A stretch of DNA of 40,504 bases from assembly GCF_000263855.1 (NCBI RefSeq), contig NZ_AJWX01000041.1, positions 1 through 40,504 of the forward strand. Direction: 5' to 3'. Made by a program: the position numbers and the translations under genes. Below the pieces are notes generated by a model. That model saw only the letters and a program-made list of their open reading frames with translations, was not told where the DNA came from and did no database searches. The stretch comes from Pseudomonas sp. M47T1 (GTDB lineage: Bacteria > Pseudomonadota > Gammaproteobacteria > Pseudomonadales > Pseudomonadaceae). Shown here piece by piece: positions 16,796-23,654 of the stretch (the first letter of the stretch is position 1; each line of letters begins with the position of its first letter).

Positions 16796-16948
16796 CTGCC
16801 GTCTCCTCACGTAAAAAACACACACTTCCTACGTAATAGAGCCATCGGCAAACAGAATAATTTCGTCGCTGCGCAGCAAAAGGAAAAATTCGCGGTCAGA
16901 GGGGCTCTTCTTCAGTAGACCTGTTGCGAAATTGCCCACAGTAAAATA

Positions 16949-16964
16949 CTGTATGCACGTACAG
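16949..16964 (+). promoter_or_regulatory. LexA-type SOS box
   Basis: CTGTATGCACGTACAG matches the CTGT-N8-ACAG core of the gammaproteobacterial LexA box with both half-sites perfect, and is preceded by TA as in the consensus. It lies 19 bases before the GTG start at 16983, where a bound repressor would block transcription. The match is seen in sequence; LexA control is inference. Confidence 0.75.
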
Positions 16965-16982
16965 CAAAATAAGGAATGCTTC

Positions 16983-17222
16983 GTGGCCAATACCCCTTCC
17001 CCGCTCGACAGCTATCAACAGCTGGGTCTGCGCATCTCGAAAATCATCAACGCACCCACGGCGCAGAAGGCCAGGTCGGCGCTGATTTTCAAACTGGACC
17101 ATGAATCGCCCGAGGACTGGACACAGCTGCTGGAGGAGATTGGCGAGAACGATAACGTCACCCTTGCCTGGCGCGACGACGGTGGCGTGCAGATTTTCTG
17201 GGTAGTACCCAAGGAAGACTGA
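16983..17222 (+). CDS. Small protein of unknown function, probably SOS-regulated
   Basis: This 79-residue soluble protein starts from GTG with AAGGAA six bases upstream; an upstream in-frame start at 16932 would run through the SOS box and is rejected. The sequence begins ANTPSPLDSYQQLGLRISKI and ends GGVQIFWVVPKED. It is acidic and probably alpha/beta, with no signal peptide or catalytic motif. It is preceded by a perfect CTGT-N8-ACAG site and followed 77 bases later by a secreted nuclease gene on the same strand. The family is not recognised. Confidence 0.8.
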   Translation: MANTPSPLDSYQQLGLRISKIINAPTAQKARSALIFKLDHESPEDWTQLLEEIGENDNVTLAWRDDGGVQIFWVVPKED

Positions 17223-17299
17223 GCCCTCCAAGGCTTGCCCTTTACAGTGGCGGGCACTTCGGTGACCTGCCCTCCCCCCGTTTTTGATTGGAAAATTGC

Positions 17300-18361
17300 A
17301 TGTTCAGGAAATTAACCACGGCGCTGCTGGCGTTGATGCTCGTCTGCGGCCAGGCCTTTGCCGATGTACGCATAGGCACCTGGAACCTGGAGCACCTCAG
17401 CGTGCGCCCCGGCAAGGATTTCGCCAGCATTGCCAAGGTCGCGCAGAACGTCGACTTCCTGGCCGTACAGGAGCTGATGAACGAGGATGGTCTCACCGCC
17501 CTGCAAAAGGCACTGGAGCAGGCCACCGGCAAGAAGTGGTCGGCCATGGCCTCCCACGCCACCGGGCGCAGTTCCTACAAGGAAATGTATGGTTTCGTGT
17601 GGCGTGATGACGCCGTTTCCTATGAAGACGGTGCCGCAACCTACTTGGACAAGGGTGACCACTTTGAACGCGAACCTTACTCGGCGCGCTTCCGCAACCT
17701 GAAGGACAACAGCACCTTCGTGGCTGCCACCGTGCACATCCACTACGGCAAGACCGTGGCCGACCGCACCAAGGAAATCGCCGTGCTGGGCGATTACTGG
17801 GCGTGGCTGAAAAGCGTGTACGACGGCAACACCAACATCATGCTGATGGGCGACTTCAATACCCCACCCACCTCCACTGCCTGGGCCGGCCTGCGGGTCA
17901 GCGCACGGCCGCTGATGCTGCAAGGCGCCAGCACGCTGTCCACCACCGACGGCCAGTTCTCGAACCTGTATGACAACATCTTCGTGTCCAACGAAAGCAC
18001 CATCAACGTCAAGAGCGTGCAGGTGTTCGACTACCCCAGCTACCTGAAGATGAGCAATGCCAAGGGGCGATCCAGCGTCTCGGACCATGCACCGATCTTC
18101 ATGGACGCGGTGATGGGCGGCAAAGCCACCGGCAAGGCGGCACCCTTTGCTGCGGCAAAACCGACCACCACCGCCACCGCGCAGGTCGCCAGTGCAAGCG
18201 CCAGCAAGAGCGGCCCGGTGCGAGGCAACCGCAACTCCATGACCTACCACCGCCCGGACTGCCCGTCCTACAACTCGATTTCGGCGAAGAACCAGGTCGA
18301 GTTCGACAGCGAGGCGGCCGCGCTGGCGGCCCATTACCACATCGCCGGCAACTGCCGTTGA
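17300..18361 (+). CDS. Secreted endonuclease/exonuclease/phosphatase-fold nuclease with C-terminal Zn-like domain
   Basis: This 353-residue protein has a signal peptide (residues 1-21, ending AFA). The DNase-I-like fold keeps every catalytic motif: GTWNLEHL (Asn29), VQE (Glu58), GDFN (184-187) and SDH (261-263). An Ala/Thr-rich linker leads to a tail of about 45 residues (305-353) with the pattern YHRPDCPSY ... AGNC, resembling the small metal-binding domain found at the end of several secreted DNases. It is probably a periplasmic or extracellular DNase. The ATG at 17300 is preferred over a TTG four codons upstream. Confidence 0.88.
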   Translation: MFRKLTTALLALMLVCGQAFADVRIGTWNLEHLSVRPGKDFASIAKVAQNVDFLAVQELMNEDGLTALQKALEQATGKKWSAMASHATGRSSYKEMYGFVWRDDAVSYEDGAATYLDKGDHFEREPYSARFRNLKDNSTFVAATVHIHYGKTVADRTKEIAVLGDYWAWLKSVYDGNTNIMLMGDFNTPPTSTAWAGLRVSARPLMLQGASTLSTTDGQFSNLYDNIFVSNESTINVKSVQVFDYPSYLKMSNAKGRSSVSDHAPIFMDAVMGGKATGKAAPFAAAKPTTTATAQVASASASKSGPVRGNRNSMTYHRPDCPSYNSISAKNQVEFDSEAAALAAHYHIAGNCR

Positions 18362-18425
18362 TCTGCGGCCGCCGCTTCACGGCGGCGGCTTGATGTTTTC
18401 ACACCGTATTTCAATGAGAGGGTAT

Positions 18426-18755
18426 ATGCGACGTTTTGGCTTGACCATGATGGCCTTGGTGCTGACGCTGGCTGCAGGTGCGGCGTCGGCCAGGAGCTTG
18501 ACTCGGCATGACGTGGAAATGTGCCGCTGGGGCGCCGATATTGCCGCCCAGGCCCAGCAGTCCAAGCTGTCCGGCAGGACGCTGTACAGTGCCCGGCGCA
18601 GGCTGCAACAACGGCACTTCAGCCAACCCTGGATGCGCAAGATGGCCCTGGGCATCACCGACCAGACCTACCACAGCCGTTCGCGACTGCGCCCTGCCTC
18701 GGTGAAGCAGACCTACTACCAGGGCTGCCTCCACCACGAAAAAGCACGCCACTGA
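18426..18755 (+). CDS. Small secreted basic protein of unknown function
   Basis: This 109-residue protein has a signal peptide (about residues 1-23, ending ASA). The mature part is strongly basic and helical, with many Arg and Gln (RTLYSARRRLQQRHF, YHSRSRLRPASV) and two cysteines (EMCRWG, QGCLHH). GAGAGGG lies upstream of the ATG. It follows the nuclease gene by 64 bases on the same strand and may share its transcript. The family is not recognised. Confidence 0.7.
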   Translation: MRRFGLTMMALVLTLAAGAASARSLTRHDVEMCRWGADIAAQAQQSKLSGRTLYSARRRLQQRHFSQPWMRKMALGITDQTYHSRSRLRPASVKQTYYQGCLHHEKARH

Positions 18756-18766
18756 TGGCACCACGC

Positions 18767-18870
18767 GGTGCCTGTAGCAGCGGCCCCGGGCCGCGCCGCA
18801 GACGCCGCGCACTGCCTGACACAACCCCTCGCAAGACGCAGCCTCGCAGGAGCTGCCGCCAGGTCGTAAT
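18767..18870. repeat. GC-rich palindromic intergenic stretch, REP-like
   Basis: GCGGCCC-C-GGGCCGC (18780-18794) is a near-perfect palindrome preceded by CTGTAGCA, and GCAGGAGCTGCCGCC follows some 60 bases on. The layout, between two convergent genes, resembles Pseudomonas REP pairs of the CTGTAGGAGCGGC kind, but the copies are degenerate. Confidence 0.35.
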
Positions 18871-18886
18871 CCGTGGCCATGGCCAG

Positions 18887-19459
18887 TCAGTTGGCCTGGT
18901 GTTCCACCACCACCGATTTGATGCCTTGGGAGGCCAGCAACTGGGCGCGTTTCTGCTCGGCTTCTTCCTTGCTCTGGAATGGCCCCAGGTACACCAGCTG
19001 CTTGCCGTCACGCTGGGCCACGCTGGCCACGAAGCCGTTCTCGATCAGGCGCGAGGTCATGTCGCTGAGCGCGCCCATGTTGGCGCCATCGACAATTTGC
19101 ACTTCCCAGCCATGGGCAGCCGTGGCGGCAGCAGCAGGCGCTGCGTCCTCAGCTGACACTTCCTGGCCTTCGCCACACACTTCGCGCACCTTGGCGTTGT
19201 TGCCATCTTCATCGATGACGGCCTTGAAACCATCCTCGGTCTTGATGGCCGCGTAATTGCGGTAGCCCTCAAACTTGCCCGACGCATCCTTCTGCCGAAC
19301 CTGACCGCAGACATCACCCTTGTCCGTGGTGCGCACATTGGTGAAACGCGCCGTTTTGGGATTGTCCAGGTGCAGCAAAACAGCCTTGGCCGACTCTTCC
19401 ACGGCACTGCCACAGCCGGCCAGCATCAATACCGCACCCACCACCATCAATTTGCGCAC
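18887..19459 (-). CDS. SPOR-domain lipoprotein, paralogue 1
   Basis: This 190-residue protein starts from GTG with GGGAGG seven bases upstream. It has a lipobox (LMLAGCGS), then a domain of about 85 residues (AVLLHLDNPKTARFTNV ... VCGQVRQKDASGKFEGYRNY), an Ala-rich linker, and a C-terminal SPOR-like domain (WEVQIVDGANMGALSDM ... YLGPFQSKEEAEQKRAQL). SPOR domains bind denuded peptidoglycan, so a cell-wall role is likely. The same architecture recurs at 20252-20890. Confidence 0.85.
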   Translation of the reverse strand: MRKLMVVGAVLMLAGCGSAVEESAKAVLLHLDNPKTARFTNVRTTDKGDVCGQVRQKDASGKFEGYRNYAAIKTEDGFKAVIDEDGNNAKVREVCGEGQEVSAEDAAPAAAATAAHGWEVQIVDGANMGALSDMTSRLIENGFVASVAQRDGKQLVYLGPFQSKEEAEQKRAQLLASQGIKSVVVEHQAN

Positions 19460-19757
19460 GCGCCCACCTCCCGAAAATAATCGGCCAATTTTACCACCGA
19501 TCGTCGCATACAGGCCGCACAGGGCTAACACATGTACTCCGAAGCGGTCTTCTATGGCATGAGCAGGCTTTTTCAAGCCACTGCAGGCAGGGCTGGCGAT
19601 GAAGTTATTGATGCTGTTGCTGCTGCTGTTGATCGCCCTGATATTGCTGGCGGCCGCGCTTAATGCAGCGGCGCCCCCCGCATAAGCGCAACGCCCTTCA
19701 CGCCGTGGTGCCACTGGCTGATAATGTTCGGGCTTTTACCGCCTGAAAGAGACCACC
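19460..19757. other. Intergenic gap without a convincing gene
   Basis: This 298-base gap lies between two divergent genes. A short plus-strand frame around 19600-19685 encodes a hydrophobic stretch (LLMLLLLLLLIALILLAAAL), starting with ATG at 19600 and ending at a TAA at 19683. It could be a 27-residue single-helix peptide, but no good ribosome binding site precedes it, so I do not call it as a gene. Confidence 0.3.
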
Positions 19758-20054
19758 ATGATTGCCAAAGCAGACCGCAGCTCGCTTGCCCTGGAAAAAT
19801 TCGCCGCCAGTAACCCACAGCTGCTGGACGAGATCAAGGACCTGAGCCCTACCGAACAACAGCAGCAGATTCAGTGGGCGTTCGACGACCAGGCTGAAGA
19901 TCAGGGCATCGAGCCCTGGGAGCTGACCTTGGAGTTGATCGCCAACAGCCCCGAAGAACTCAAGGCCATGCGCCTGGAAGTGCATCAGGAAGTGGCCCAG
20001 ACCCTGGGCATGAGCTGGGAAGAATATTGCTCGTTCAACGAAATCGAGCCCTGA
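19758..20054 (+). CDS. Conserved acidic protein, DUF6388-like
   Basis: This 98-residue, acidic, all-helical soluble protein has the sequence blocks LEKFAASNPQLLDEIKDL, WAFDDQAEDQGIEPWELTL and LGMSWEEYCSFNEIEP. I associate these with the Pseudomonas family labelled DUF6388, from memory. The function is unknown. It is followed after 57 bases by another very acidic small ORF (20112-20255), and the two may form an operon. Confidence 0.75.
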   Translation: MIAKADRSSLALEKFAASNPQLLDEIKDLSPTEQQQQIQWAFDDQAEDQGIEPWELTLELIANSPEELKAMRLEVHQEVAQTLGMSWEEYCSFNEIEP

Positions 20055-20111
20055 CCGTCGGCCAACCATGCCAGACACCCCGGGTGCCTGGCACTACCCC
20101 AGGAGTGCTTT

Positions 20112-20255
20112 ATGCAAGCTGATGAGGATTTCGACCATGGCGACGAAGCGCCGCTCAACGACTCGGACGAAGGCGAAGCTAACCTGGACACTGACGAAGT
20201 CCTGCCTGACGAGCCCGAAGTCTTGGTTGATGAGGGCATCAACGGCGTCGACTAA
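20112..20255 (+). CDS. Very acidic 47-residue protein
   Basis: The frame MQADEDFDHGDEAPLNDSDE and onward to GINGVD is 47 residues, with 19 Asp or Glu and no Lys or Arg. AGGAG lies six bases before the ATG. Its stop overlaps by four bases the stop region of the convergent SPOR lipoprotein. The composition suggests a disordered, possibly nucleic-acid-mimicking or metal-binding peptide, but the function is unknown. Support is the ribosome binding site, position and codon use. Confidence 0.6.
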   Translation: MQADEDFDHGDEAPLNDSDEGEANLDTDEVLPDEPEVLVDEGINGVD

Positions 20256-20890
20256 CCGTGGGCTACTGAAGGCGCCGGCAGGTCCCCTACCCCGCGATAG
20301 CGCACCACGATGCCGCGGATCTTGTGATCATGGCGCAGTTGATCAAGCTTGCGAGTGGCCTCGGAGCGCGAATCGAACGGGCCCACGAAGACGCGACTGA
20401 CGTTATCTTCGCGCGCCACGTAGGGTGAATACCCGAAGCCTGCGAGCTTCTTGCTCATCAGGCTGGCCGACTCCGCACTGGTGGATGCCAACTGCACCGA
20501 CCATCTTACCCCGGCAATTTCGTTGGGCCCTTTCGACCCCGCCACGGGCGCGGCCGGCGCCTGGGCTGGCGGCGCCACTGGCACGGCCGCCAGTGGGTAA
20601 CCACATGCCTGAGCGGCACTGGCATTGCTGCCCTGCGGGTCCAGCACTACCTGGAAGCCATCCGCGCCCTTGCGTGCCAGGTAATGACCAAACCCTGAGT
20701 AGGCGCCGTAGCTGTTCTTGCCATTCACCTGCCCGCAGACACTGCCATCGGCCAGCTCGCGATCTTCACGAAATTGCGCCGAAGCCGGATCCATCAACTG
20801 GTAGGCCACGGCCTTGTGGGCGTCCTGTATGGCGCTGTCACCACAACCGGCGAGCAGCGAGGCAGCCATCAGAATGGAAAATGTGCGCAT
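20252..20890 (-). CDS. SPOR-domain lipoprotein, paralogue 2
   Basis: This 212-residue protein has a lipobox (MAASLLAGCGDS) and an N-terminal domain parallel to that of the gene at 18887: AVAYQLMDPASAQFREDRE, then GSVCGQVNGKNSYGAYSGFG and a second Cys (QACGYP). A Pro/Ala linker leads to a SPOR domain (RWSVQLASTSAESASLM ... VFVGPFDSRSEATRKLDQL). Both genes are on the minus strand 0.8 kb apart with two small genes between. It probably binds peptidoglycan in the periplasm. Confidence 0.88.
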   Translation of the reverse strand: MRTFSILMAASLLAGCGDSAIQDAHKAVAYQLMDPASAQFREDRELADGSVCGQVNGKNSYGAYSGFGHYLARKGADGFQVVLDPQGSNASAAQACGYPLAAVPVAPPAQAPAAPVAGSKGPNEIAGVRWSVQLASTSAESASLMSKKLAGFGYSPYVAREDNVSRVFVGPFDSRSEATRKLDQLRHDHKIRGIVVRYRGVGDLPAPSVAHG

Positions 20891-21225
20891 GAGAAGACCT
20901 CCACATGGGGACTACATCCTTGATTCTAGCAGCGCCGCGCATGCGAGCTGAGCAATCGCCACCAGACCCGAATTGACTATAGGCCCCCTCGGCAAACGGC
21001 GACAAGCGGTCAGGTTCGGTAAGGGTGTTGATTTCATGAAAGACAGGAGCTCAGGTTACGCGGACCGCAGAAGGCCCCGCCAATGAGGGCAGCACGCGGG
21101 TGCAAGCCAGCACCGATGGATGCTGACACTGCCAGTACGGGCGGGGGCCGAGCGGCACGACACCCCATGAACAGCGAATCAGGAGTGTCCTACGCAAACT
21201 TTGGAAAAGCTACACACACCACGCA
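20891..21225. other. 335-base gap with no recognisable gene
   Basis: This gap lies between two minus-strand lipoprotein genes. Short frames exist (for example 21083-21292 plus), but none has a good ribosome binding site or codon pattern. There is no obvious terminator for the upstream lipoprotein and no repeat I recognise. A small RNA cannot be excluded by eye. Confidence 0.3.
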
Positions 21226-21573
21226 CTACAGACAGGTACTCAACGCCGCCAACCGCTGGTGCGCCAGCGGCGAGCCCTGTTCCGCGAAGTAAGCCACCGC
21301 ACTGCCGGTGCCGGCCTGGCGTACGTCGGCAAAGTTCTTGGAGTCGACCATCACGGTCAGGCTGCCGTCCTTCGCCGGTTCGGTGTGGGAATCGGCGGCG
21401 GCGCCCGACAGCACTTCGTCCTGCCAGGAGTATTCGATGCACTGGGCAACGTCCTTGGCCGGCTTCTGCGAAGTAAACGAGCGATAGGCGCCCTGGCTGC
21501 GGACCTGGTCCATGTTTGCCGACATGCAGCCGCCCAGTGATACCAGCAGCATTGCGCTCAACAGCTTACGCAT
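21226..21573 (-). CDS. Small lipoprotein of unknown function
   Basis: This 115-residue protein has a classical lipobox (SAMLLVSLGGC at residues 6-16). The mature part includes QGAYRSFTSQKPAKDVAQC and a C-terminal LAALSTCL, with two cysteines that could pair. The segment KDVAQCIEYSW is reminiscent of small Pseudomonas envelope lipoproteins, but I cannot name a family. It is single and lies just left of the tRNA-Val island. Confidence 0.78.
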   Translation of the reverse strand: MRKLLSAMLLVSLGGCMSANMDQVRSQGAYRSFTSQKPAKDVAQCIEYSWQDEVLSGAAADSHTEPAKDGSLTVMVDSKNFADVRQAGTGSAVAYFAEQGSPLAHQRLAALSTCL

Positions 21574-21660
21574 GGTGTTCCCTCATGATTAGTCAGGGCG
21601 GCACTTTAGCATCCGCGCACCCTCAATGCCGTGTCAGGATGGTTTCCTGCAGGCAAACAA

Positions 21661-21688
21661 AAAAGGCGACCCTTTCGGATCGCCTTTT
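21661..21688 (-). terminator. Terminator at the chromosomal side of the tRNA-Val island
   Basis: The stem AAAAGGCGA/TCGCCTTTT (21661-21669 with 21680-21688) reads on the minus strand into a T run. It parallels the terminator at 25216-25241 inside the island, so before insertion it was probably the tRNA-Val terminator. Confidence 0.75.
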
Positions 21689-21692
21689 CTAC

Positions 21693-21765
21693 ACCGCCCA
21701 GCAGAGCGGATTTTGTTTGGTAGGCGCGATTGGACTCGAACCAACGACCCCCACCATGTCAAGGT
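21693..21765. repeat. attL: 73-bp direct repeat with tRNA-Val 3' fragment
   Basis: These 73 bases are identical to 25246-25318. The last 48 (21718-21765) reproduce the tRNA-Val 3' half from the anticodon loop to CCA, then diverge, so this is a tRNA remnant and not a working gene. The other 25 bases are the tRNA's downstream flank. This is the signature left by a tyrosine-recombinase element inserted into a tRNA gene. Confidence 0.92.
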
Positions 21766-21838
21766 CTGCTTGAGCAAGCTGCAAGCCTTGGTGCTCAAGG
21801 TTTCACAGAACGCCCATTCACATTAAGAGGCGTCACAA

Positions 21839-22606
21839 ATGGCCAACTTCCGCTTACTTCCGTCCGGCAACTGGAACGCTCAGGTACGAGTTAAGGGCAA
21901 ATCTCCGCAGTCCAAAACCTTCCGCACCAAAGCTGAAGCAGAGTCATGGGCGAACCAGCTCGAAGCCGTCACGATGGATCGCAAACATCACACCATTTAT
22001 ACGTTGGGCATGACGTACGGTGAAACGATGCTCAAGGGCAAAGGAAGCTACGGCCATGCACTGAAAATCGTGGAGCATCTTGGCAGGGACTTCACCCAGC
22101 CTATTCACGAAATCACTCCACAGATGATCAATGACTTCAAGATCATGCGATTGAAGACGGTGAAGCCATCCACGTGCAGGACGCAACTCGCCTTTATGTC
22201 ACGCTTCTATCGGTTCGCTAAACGCGGGTTACTGATCGATATTCACAACCCCGTGAGTGATATCGCACTCCCAAAGCCAGATCGGTCGTCTGACAAGGTC
22301 ATCCGTGCGAGCGAGCTTGAGCGACTGCTCGCGAAACTCTCCCCTAGCATGAAGATGATTGTTGAACTGGCATACGAGGCTGCCATGAGGAGGTCTGAAA
22401 TCCTGAAGCTAACGAAAGAGTGCCTGCACCTCAAGGAACGAATTGCCGATGAGCCATCAGGTAAAGGAAGGAACGCTGCCAAGTGGGCCAAGGTCAAGGA
22501 AACCCTAACCAAGTATCCAACCATGTCTGCTGACGAAGTGGCCCGCGTTGCTCACTGTGGTGTTGCAACGGTGTACAGGATCAAGCGGGAAACAATGGCA
22601 GCCTGA
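21839..22606 (+). pseudogene. Truncated, chimeric tyrosine recombinase (integrase)
   Basis: This 255-residue frame starts MANFRLLPSGNWNAQVRVKG, the N-terminal arm-binding domain of phage-type integrases. It continues with a core-binding domain (about 55-150) and the start of the catalytic domain up to box I (YEAAMRRSEILKL, Arg184). After about residue 204 the sequence changes: the rest (SGKGRNAAKWAKVKETL ... VATVYRIKR) is a helix-turn-helix-like tail. The HxxR box and nucleophilic Tyr are absent, so it should not recombine DNA. AGAGG lies 8 bases before the ATG. It could persist as a DNA-binding protein. Confidence 0.8.
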
Positions 22607-22902
22607 TACGGGGCGCTACAGCGTCACTCCTGGTCAAACTTCGGGGCTACGTGCCCCAACTTATTTGTGGTGCCCTTTGGGCGTTTCTGGGCAAGCCCGC
22701 TGTTCGATACTAAGCACCACCCGAAAAACCACCAGATTTATTTTCCAAGCTCGACAGCCAAACGCCTGTTGAAGTGCATTGAAAATTTTGGCGGCGGCAA
22801 GGAATTGGCTGGGGCGAGTCATGTCGAATCCCCGCTGCTCGCTCACACCCTCAGTTTCAACGCCGTGCAGGATGACAGTCCTTCGGTGTGGGCGGGCTGT
22901 CG
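22607..22902. other. Remnant sequence inside the island
   Basis: These 296 bases lie between the chimeric integrase and the convergent bacteriocin operon. I see no gene. A small hairpin GGGGC-TACGT-GCCCC lies near 22643-22657 without a T run. Frames on both strands are short and lack ribosome binding sites. It may be debris from the deletion that shortened the integrase. Confidence 0.4.
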
Positions 22903-23379
22903 CTACAGCACAACCTCTCTATCATTCAACGCGATTTCTATCACCTGCTCTGGCGATAGTCCCTCCGGATAATCAGCTTCATCGAAGTATTCGTCTGGCC
23001 AAAAAATCAAATCGGATACGCGTTCATTAGGTATGTTGATTTCCAGCATGTGCAACCAAAAATCAATGTCGTGTTCGGCCCCATCGCACTCCATTACCCT
23101 TCGGGCCAGCTCTATCAGCTCCTGCTTGGTTACATCTGTCACACGCTGTTCATACGGTGTTGCTAAGACCTTGCGAACCCAAGTGTCGTGGGTTTGCCCA
23201 CCATAGATTCCCTGAAAGTCGATGAATTCAAACTCGGTCATGGTTTCTCGATTGAACGCGGCCAACTGCTCCCGAGTTCGGTCGGGATGTCCACAATCAA
23301 TTTGTTCAGAAAGGTTCGTCAGCCGAGCGACCAAAGATTCATCCAGCATCGGCGGCATTAAATCAGGGCGAAGCTCCAT
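22903..23379 (-). CDS. Immunity-like protein with N-terminal extension
   Basis: This 158-residue protein is last in the bacteriocin operon. Its C-terminal half (about 84-158) follows the Im/Colicin_Pyocin layout: TKQELIELARRVMECDGAEHDID, then VSDLIFWP and LSPEQVIEIAL, matching TEAEF ... SDLIYYP ... SPEGIV of Im proteins. The first 80 residues (NRETMTEFEFIDFQGIYGG within) are unlike Im proteins and unrecognised. ATG 23379 has GAGAG five bases upstream; 23391 is an alternative. The likely role is extra or altered immunity to a nuclease bacteriocin, by inference. Confidence 0.75.
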   Translation of the reverse strand: MELRPDLMPPMLDESLVARLTNLSEQIDCGHPDRTREQLAAFNRETMTEFEFIDFQGIYGGQTHDTWVRKVLATPYEQRVTDVTKQELIELARRVMECDGAEHDIDFWLHMLEINIPNERVSDLIFWPDEYFDEADYPEGLSPEQVIEIALNDREVVL

Positions 23380-23395
23380 ATGTACTCTCATAAGA

Positions 23396-23647
23396 TTATT
23401 CTTTGAACCCCGGCAAGCCTTGAGCGGCACGCCATTCCTTCACCGTCTTGGTGACACCTTCGGCAGAGTTGTCCGCACCGGGTTCTGGGTGGAAAATCAA
23501 ATCGTAGCCGTCGGGATGGCCTGCAAGCTGACTGAATTTCTCAAGCAACTCGCCAAGCTCTTCATCCGTGCCGCCTTTGTTGACGACACGTATGTTTTTG
23601 ATGAAGGCGATGAATTCGGCTTCGGTGAAATCAGAAATGTTTTCCAT
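23396..23647 (-). CDS. Colicin E9/pyocin-type DNase immunity protein
   Basis: This 83-residue acidic four-helix Im protein of the Colicin_Pyocin family starts MENISDFTEAEFIAFIKNIR and ends VKTV-like: TKTVKEWRAAQGLPGFKE. It should bind the HNH DNase domain of the adjacent bacteriocin and block DNA access in the producer. The helix-III toxin-binding motif, usually DLIYYP, here reads DLIFHP (residues 49-54), so both contact tyrosines differ and specificity may be unusual. It starts 8 bases after the bacteriocin stop, as expected for a co-expressed pair. Confidence 0.93.
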   Translation of the reverse strand: MENISDFTEAEFIAFIKNIRVVNKGGTDEELGELLEKFSQLAGHPDGYDLIFHPEPGADNSAEGVTKTVKEWRAAQGLPGFKE

Positions 23648-23654
23648 GCTGTGC

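Noticed and set aside
21083..21292. 70-codon frame in the gap before the 115-residue lipoprotein
   Set aside because: No ribosome binding site, atypical codon use, and it overlaps the end of the opposite-strand lipoprotein gene.
21718..21765. Second tRNA-Val gene
   Set aside because: Only the 3' 48 bases match; the 5' half is replaced by unrelated sequence, so it is an att remnant.
22643..22657. GGGGC-TACGT-GCCCC hairpin as integrase terminator
   Set aside because: The stem is only 5 bp and no T run follows, so it is not called as a terminator.
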